Part shown: positions 7,679-11,463 of the stretch, piece after piece
Layout of the letters: each line of letters starts with the position of its first letter
How positions within the stretch are numbered: position 1 is the first letter of the stretch
Origin: an uncultured Eubacteriales bacterium
Lineage (GTDB): Bacteria > Bacillota > Clostridia > Oscillospirales > Oscillospiraceae
Length of the DNA: 11,463 nucleotides
Assembly: GCA_900550615.1 (NCBI GenBank)
Contig: URSX01000053.1
Coordinates: 1-11,463 of the forward strand
Direction: 5' to 3'
Made by a program: the position numbers and the translations under genes
The notes under the pieces: generated by a model
Databases searched by the model: none
What the model was told of the DNA's origin: nothing
The model's input: only the letters and a program-made list of their open reading frames with translations

Positions 7679-8362
7679 ATGATCACCGCTTTTTTTCGCA
7701 CCGCGATCCTGTATCTGCTGCTCATTGTGGGGCTTCGGCTCACCGGCAAACGGCAGATCGGAGAGCTGGAACCCATCGAGCTGGTGCTGACCATGCTTTT
7801 GTCAGACCTTGCGTCCGTTCCCATGCAGGATTTCGGCATCCCCCTGGTGAACGGGGTCATCCCCATTGTGACGCTGCTGGCCATGAGCATGCTGCTCAGC
7901 TGCCTCAGCCTGCGGAGCATGCGCTTTCGCACGCTCATCTGCGGCAAGCCCGCCGTCATCATTTGGGACGGGAAGCTGCAGCAGGATGCCATGCGCCACA
8001 ACCGCCTGACCCTGGACGAGCTGTTCGAGGAGCTGCGCACACAGGGCGTCACGGACATCAAGGACGTGAAGTACGCCATTCTGGAGACCGGCGGCCAGCT
8101 CTCGGTGCTGCTGCACACGGTGGCGCAGCCCGCTACCCCCCGGCAGCTGGGTCTGTTCTACGAGGACGATGTATTCCTGCCCACCGTCATCATCAACGAC
8201 GGCCGCCTGCTGGTGGACAATCTGCGCCGATCGGGACATAACCGGCAATGGCTGCAGACGCAGCTTGCCAAAAACGGTGTGCACGCCCCCTCCCAGGTCT
8301 TTCTGCTGACCATTGACCAGCGGGGTGAGATCATCTGCATTGTAAAGGACGCTGCCAAATGA
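7679..8362 (+). CDS. DUF421 (YetF-like) membrane protein
   Basis: The 227-residue protein has three hydrophobic segments near the N-terminus (about residues 4-20, 33-48 and 57-77) and a soluble C-terminal part. The sequence RLTGKRQIGELEPIELVLTMLLSDLA (20-45) and the segment GKPAVIIWDGKLQQDAMRHNRLTLDELFEELR (89-120) are typical of the DUF421/YetF family. Members are integral membrane proteins; their biochemical role is not firmly established, and some Bacillus members are linked to sporulation or stress. The gene overlaps the following DUF4363 gene by four bases (ATGA), and this pairing is common in Clostridia, which suggests the two products act together at the membrane. It is divergent from glmS. 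Confidence 0.9.
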   Translation: MITAFFRTAILYLLLIVGLRLTGKRQIGELEPIELVLTMLLSDLASVPMQDFGIPLVNGVIPIVTLLAMSMLLSCLSLRSMRFRTLICGKPAVIIWDGKLQQDAMRHNRLTLDELFEELRTQGVTDIKDVKYAILETGGQLSVLLHTVAQPATPRQLGLFYEDDVFLPTVIINDGRLLVDNLRRSGHNRQWLQTQLAKNGVHAPSQVFLLTIDQRGEIICIVKDAAK

Positions 8363-8739
8363 GATCTTTCCGAATTCCCATATTCATCCTTCTGCTGACG
8401 ATGCTCCTGTGCCTGTACGCCGGGAGCAGTGTGGCCCGGCACACGGACCGGTGGAAGCAGCAGCTGCAAACCGCCGACGATCTGGCGACCCGGGAGCAAT
8501 GGCCCCAGGCAGAGCAGGCCCTCACAGACCTCTATGACCTCTGGCAGGGCCAGCAGGAGTGGCTGCACATGGTCATCGCCCACCAGGAGCTGGACGAGAC
8601 AGAGGCCCTGCTCCAGCGCTGCATTACCTATTGCCGGCAGCGGGAAGGCGCCGAGCTGCTGGCCGACATGGCAGAGCTGCGCACGCAGTTCACCCTTCTG
8701 GACGAAATGCAGCGTCTGACCCTGCGGAACATTCTATAG
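8359..8739 (+). CDS. DUF4363 family protein, membrane-anchored
   Basis: The 126-residue product has one N-terminal hydrophobic helix (about residues 5-24) with few flanking charges, then an outward-facing, mostly helical domain rich in Gln, Glu and Leu (QLQTADDLATREQWPQAEQAL and similar). The end TLLDEMQRLTLRNIL fits DUF4363, which often lies beside DUF421 genes. Its ATG overlaps the DUF421 stop codon, so translation is probably coupled; a further ribosome site is not obvious. No enzymatic motif is visible and the function is unknown. The stop codon is a single base from the end of the convergent nrdR gene, leaving no room for a terminator between them. Confidence 0.82.
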   Translation: MRSFRIPIFILLLTMLLCLYAGSSVARHTDRWKQQLQTADDLATREQWPQAEQALTDLYDLWQGQQEWLHMVIAHQELDETEALLQRCITYCRQREGAELLADMAELRTQFTLLDEMQRLTLRNIL

Positions 8740-8740
8740 C

Positions 8741-9193
8741 TCACTCTTCATTCAGCAGCTTATTCAGCTCACTCATGAAGGTGTTGATATCCTTGAACTG
8801 GCGGTAAACCGAGGCAAAGCGCACATAGGCCACCTCGTCAGCCTTTTTCAGCTTGTCCATGACCATCTCGCCCACCAGCTCCGTGCTGATCTCCCGCTCC
8901 AGGGAGTTTTGCAGCTCCTGCTCGATCTCCAGCGCCATGCGCTCCATATCCGCCACCGGGACGGGACGCTTTTCGCAGCTGCGCTGGATACCCCGCAGTA
9001 CCTTGCTGCGGTCAAAGCTCTGGCGGCTGCCGTCCTTCTTGATGACCACCATGGGCAGACTCTCCACCGTCTCATAGGTAGTAAAGCGGCGCTCACACCG
9101 CAGGCACTCTCTGCGCCGGCGGATGCTGCCCTCGTCTGCCGGGCGGGAGTCCACCACCTTGCTCTCCTGATATCCGCAATAGGGACACTTCAT
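8741..9193 (-). CDS. nrdR: Transcriptional repressor NrdR
   Basis: NrdR is the nucleotide-sensing repressor of ribonucleotide reductase operons. The 150-residue length is standard. A zinc ribbon is visible at the N-terminus (Cys3, Cys6, Cys30, Cys33: MKCPYCG and RRRECLRCERRFTTYE), followed by an ATP-cone domain (about residues 47-137: VVIKKDGSRQSFDRSKVLRGIQRSCEKRPV, then EVAYVRFASVYRQFKD) that binds ATP or dATP. The start at 9191-9193 is preferred: the AGGAG site lies seven bases before it, while an ATG two codons upstream would be almost on top of that site. The gene is alone in its unit and ends one base from the convergent DUF4363 gene. No 16-base NrdR-box palindrome was recognised upstream, so autoregulation is not shown. 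Confidence 0.97.
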   Translation of the reverse strand: MKCPYCGYQESKVVDSRPADEGSIRRRRECLRCERRFTTYETVESLPMVVIKKDGSRQSFDRSKVLRGIQRSCEKRPVPVADMERMALEIEQELQNSLEREISTELVGEMVMDKLKKADEVAYVRFASVYRQFKDINTFMSELNKLLNEE

Positions 9194-9258
9194 TGCCATT
9201 CTCCTTTTTTGCCCCGCACCCACCGGGTCGGGCGGAACAGGTTATTGTCTGGGAATCT

Positions 9259-9267
9259 ATTGTACCA
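9259..9267 (-). promoter_or_regulatory. Extended -10 promoter of nrdR
   Basis: TGGTACAAT on the minus strand combines a good -10 (TACAAT, 9259-9264) with the TGn extension. No -35 is seen at 17 bases, as is common for extended -10 promoters. The start of transcription would be about 60 bases before the nrdR ATG. Confidence 0.6.
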
Positions 9268-9330
9268 CACCCCGTCAAGAGATGGTAGTGATTTTCGGCC
9301 CCGGCCCGGTATTTTCCACCGCCGCCGCGC

Positions 9331-9367
9331 TTTTGCCCAGGCAAAACGCTGCCTGGGACGCGGCAGC
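9331..9367. other. Overlapping, mutually exclusive inverted repeats in the nrdR-LRR intergenic region
   Basis: Three stems compete for the same bases: TTTTGC with GCAAAA (9331-9346), CCCAGGC with GCCTGGG (9336-9357), and GCTGCC with GGCAGC (9348-9367). The rest of the 360-base gap 9194-9553 holds the nrdR promoter, two copies of TCTATGCAT (9403-9411, 9420-9428) and the promoter of the right-hand gene. No open reading frame with a ribosome site is seen in it. A transcriptional role for the stems is unproven. Confidence 0.4.
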
Positions 9368-9490
9368 CCGCTCTATTTTATATAGTATGCCTCTTAGAAT
9401 CCTCTATGCATCAGTTTTTTCTATGCATATTCCACGAAAAGCGCGCCGAAAAAACAGCAAAACGCCGGATAGAAATCCGCCCTGGCTCCA

Positions 9491-9519
9491 TTGACAACTC
9501 TCCCTTTTTCCGATACCAT
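9491..9519 (+). promoter_or_regulatory. Sigma-A promoter of the LRR-Fn3 gene
   Basis: A perfect TTGACA (9491-9496) is followed after 17 bases by TACCAT (9514-9519, four of six consensus bases). Transcription would begin near 9526, leaving a leader of about 28 bases with AAAAGGAAAG and GGGGAAA as weak ribosome sites. Confidence 0.72.
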
Positions 9520-9553
9520 ATTTATATTAAAAAGGAAAGACGGGGAAAACTGT

Positions 9554-11419
9554 ATGAAAAAAAGAATTCTCAGCCTGGTTTTAGCGGCAGTCATGGTTCT
9601 GTGCCTGCTGCCCGCCACCGCTTACGCCGCAACTACCGCCTCCGGTGCCTGCGGCAAAAATCTCACCTGGTCCCTCAGCAGCACCGGCACCCTGACCATC
9701 AGCGGCAAGGGCGCTATGGCAGCATACGATAGCGGCAAGATGCCCTGGATCGCCTACAAAAATCAGATCAAGTCCGTGGTCCTAGCAAAGGGCATAACCA
9801 CTATTCCAGGCTATGCTTTTAATGAGTATAAAAAGCTCACAAGCGTTCAGATCCCGGACAGCGTAACGGACATCGGCGCCTCCGCTTTTGACAACTGCAC
9901 CGCCCTGTCTGATATGACCCTCCCCAAAAACCTGAAAACCCTGGGTTGGGCAGCATTTATGGGCTGCAGCAGTCTCAAGACCCTGACCATACCGGCCAGC
10001 CTGACCGATATCGGCCTGTCTGTCTTTTCCAAATGCACAGGTCTGAAGGAAGTGTATTTCGAAAAAGGCACAAAAACTGTCGGGCACAATCAATTCACGG
10101 GCTGCACGGGCCTTGAAAAGGTCGTTCTCCCCGATGGTCTGGAGAGTATTGGCGTTGATGCCTTCACCGGCTGCACCAGCCTCAAGTCCCTCCACATCCC
10201 CGCCAGCGTGACCGAAATAGCTATGGGGATGTATTTCGCCCGGGCCTGCACCAGCCTGCAGGAGATCACAGTGGCCTCCGGAAACAGGAATTTCGTCTCC
10301 CGGGACGGGGCGCTGTATACCAAGGATATGAAAAGGCTGATCCAGTATCCCAGCGGCCGGGCCGGCGGCATCGTGATCCCCAAGGGGGTGGAGAAACTGG
10401 GCATGGGTTCCATCGGCTGCCCGGCCATGACCTCCATCCTGCTCCCCTCCAGCCTGAAGCTGGTCGGTTCCGGCGCGTTCACCGGCTGTGACGCTCTGAC
10501 GGATGTGTATTTCGCGGGCACGGAAAAGCAGTGGATCCTTGTGGACAAGGGCAGTATGAACGATGCACTCTTCCAGGCCAAAATGCACTACAATTACAAG
10601 GGGACGCTGCTGCCCGCCGCCGCCAAGGCGGAGTACATCGCCTCCAGCGGCAAGCCCTACATCAAGTGGGAGGCCGTCACCGGGGCGGTCAAGTACGAGG
10701 TATACCGCAGCGGCAGCAAAAACGGCACCTATAAGCGCCTGGGCACCACCGAAAAGCTAAACTACACCGACAAGACCGCCTCCGCAGGCTACACCTATTT
10801 CTATAAGGTGAAAGCGGTGAACGCGGCAGGCTCCAAGAGCGGCTACAGCGCCGTGGTGGCGGGCGTGTGCCGCTGCCCGAAGCCTGTGGCTGTGCCGGAT
10901 TATCTCAGCTCTACGGGCAAGCCCTACATCAAGTGGAAGGCTGTGACCGGAGCGGCCAAGTATGAGGTATACCGGGCTGCCAGCAAGGACGGAAAGTACA
11001 CCAAGGTAGCCGTCACCACCAAGCTGAACTACACCGACAAGGACGCCGCCGTGGGCCAGAGCTACTACTATAAGATCAAGGCCGTCAGCAAGGTAAGGAC
11101 CGCCGCCAACTCTGTATTCAGCGCGGCGGTGAAGGCCACCTGCCACTGCGCAAAGCCTGCGGTGAAGATCACCACCACCAGCAGCGGCGCGCCCAAGCTG
11201 ACCTGGAACGCTGTCACCGGCGCGGCCAAGTACGAGGTGTACCGGGCCACCAGCAAGGCCGGAAAGTACACCCGGTACGATACCACGACTAAGACCAGCT
11301 ACACCAACACCTCTGCCAAGGCCGGAACAACTTATTACTATAAGATCAAGGCAGTCAGCAAAAAGACGACTTCTGCCAACTCCTCCTACAGCGCTGTCGT
11401 GAGCGTCCGGGCCAAGTAA
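9554..11419 (+). CDS. Secreted BspA-like LRR protein with three fibronectin-III-like repeats
   Basis: The 621-residue protein starts with a classical Sec signal peptide (MKKRILSLVLAAVMVLCLLPATAYA, probable cut after residue 25). Residues 31-70 (GACGKNLTWSLSSTGTLTISGKGAM) form the usual opening of bacterial LRR_5 proteins. LRR units run to about residue 345 (for example SVQIPDSVTDIGASAFDNCTAL). Three Fn3-like repeats follow (about 358-437, 447-529, 537-620) with the shared pattern WxAVTGAxKYEVYRxxSKxGxY and YYYKIKAVS. Linkers between them carry CRCPKP (439-444) and CHCAKP (530-535). No LPXTG, SLH or other anchor is visible, so release or non-covalent attachment is likely. The ATG at 9554 is chosen because the signal peptide begins there; in-frame sequence upstream overlaps the promoter. 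Binding to glycans or host proteins is inferred only. Confidence 0.92.
   Translation: MKKRILSLVLAAVMVLCLLPATAYAATTASGACGKNLTWSLSSTGTLTISGKGAMAAYDSGKMPWIAYKNQIKSVVLAKGITTIPGYAFNEYKKLTSVQIPDSVTDIGASAFDNCTALSDMTLPKNLKTLGWAAFMGCSSLKTLTIPASLTDIGLSVFSKCTGLKEVYFEKGTKTVGHNQFTGCTGLEKVVLPDGLESIGVDAFTGCTSLKSLHIPASVTEIAMGMYFARACTSLQEITVASGNRNFVSRDGALYTKDMKRLIQYPSGRAGGIVIPKGVEKLGMGSIGCPAMTSILLPSSLKLVGSGAFTGCDALTDVYFAGTEKQWILVDKGSMNDALFQAKMHYNYKGTLLPAAAKAEYIASSGKPYIKWEAVTGAVKYEVYRSGSKNGTYKRLGTTEKLNYTDKTASAGYTYFYKVKAVNAAGSKSGYSAVVAGVCRCPKPVAVPDYLSSTGKPYIKWKAVTGAAKYEVYRAASKDGKYTKVAVTTKLNYTDKDAAVGQSYYYKIKAVSKVRTAANSVFSAAVKATCHCAKPAVKITTTSSGAPKLTWNAVTGAAKYEVYRATSKAGKYTRYDTTTKTSYTNTSAKAGTTYYYKIKAVSKKTTSANSSYSAVVSVRAK
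10625..11413 (+). repeat. Three tandem Fn3-like coding repeats
   Basis: Units at 10625-10864, 10892-11140 and 11162-11413 encode domains of 80-84 residues. The second and third are close at the DNA level (both contain GCCAGCAAGG- or ACCAGCAAGG-type runs followed by GGAAAGTACACC), suggesting recent duplication. The first is more diverged. Confidence 0.85.
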
Positions 11420-11439
11420 ATTTCACACAAAAAGGCGCA

Positions 11440-11463
11440 GGGCGCTTGCAAACGCAAGCGCCC
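11440..11463 (+). terminator. Terminator hairpin of the LRR-Fn3 gene, cut by the window end
   Basis: A perfect 10-bp stem (GGGCGCTTGC with GCAAGCGCCC) with loop AAAC lies 20 bases after the stop codon. The window ends at the last stem base, so the expected T-run cannot be seen. Confidence 0.75.

Noticed and set aside
10625..11413. CRISPR or short tandem repeat array
   Set aside because: The repetition is at protein-domain scale, about 250 bases per unit, in frame within a secreted protein gene.

Overview
The window looks like chromosomal DNA of a GC-rich gut Clostridia, most likely an Oscillospiraceae member of the Intestinimonas/Flavonifractor/Lawsonibacter type. This is inference. It rests on strong AGGAGG ribosome sites, a glmS ribozyme ahead of glmS, a DUF421-DUF4363 pair, a KamB/KamC pair, SipW-type signal peptides and large secreted BspA-type leucine-rich-repeat (LRR) proteins. 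No taxonomic marker gene is present.

Left part (1-5500, genes all on the minus strand). The window opens inside the first 18 codons of a protein with a SipW-type signal peptide (1-54). Next comes an operon of two genes with ATGA overlap: kamB (P-loop protein) then kamC (MutS-like ATPase). They are the putative reactivation factors of B12-dependent lysine 5,6-aminomutase, but no aminomutase is in view. The operon has its own promoter and a strong terminator. A decayed transposase fragment lies between kamB and the next gene, a 707-residue protein with a camelysin/TasA-like N-terminal part and a long LRR part. This protein is a paralogue of the one cut by the left edge. The first 54 coding bases of the two genes match at 50 positions, and their 5' leaders share one layout: promoter, two tandem hairpins, an 11-base motif, a small hairpin, then the ribosome site. 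The hairpin stems differ in sequence but keep their pairing.

Middle part (5500-8740). glmS (minus strand) makes glucosamine-6-phosphate and is preceded by a well-formed glmS ribozyme, so product feedback by mRNA self-cleavage is expected. Divergent from it is a two-gene plus-strand operon: a YetF-like DUF421 membrane protein and a small DUF4363 protein, again with ATGA overlap.

Right part (8741-11463). nrdR (minus strand), the zinc-finger/ATP-cone repressor of ribonucleotide reductase genes, ends one base from the DUF4363 stop codon. Beyond a 360-base intergenic region, a plus-strand gene with a clear promoter encodes a 621-residue secreted protein: Sec signal peptide, LRR domain, then three fibronectin-III-like repeats separated by Cys-x-Cys linkers. 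The window ends within its terminator hairpin.

The window mixes housekeeping genes (glmS, nrdR) with surface or secreted repeat proteins. The most interesting part is the paired, structure-conserved 5' leaders of the two SipW-type genes, followed by the two-part base composition of the larger one. No tRNA, rRNA, CRISPR array, phage gene or intact mobile element was seen.
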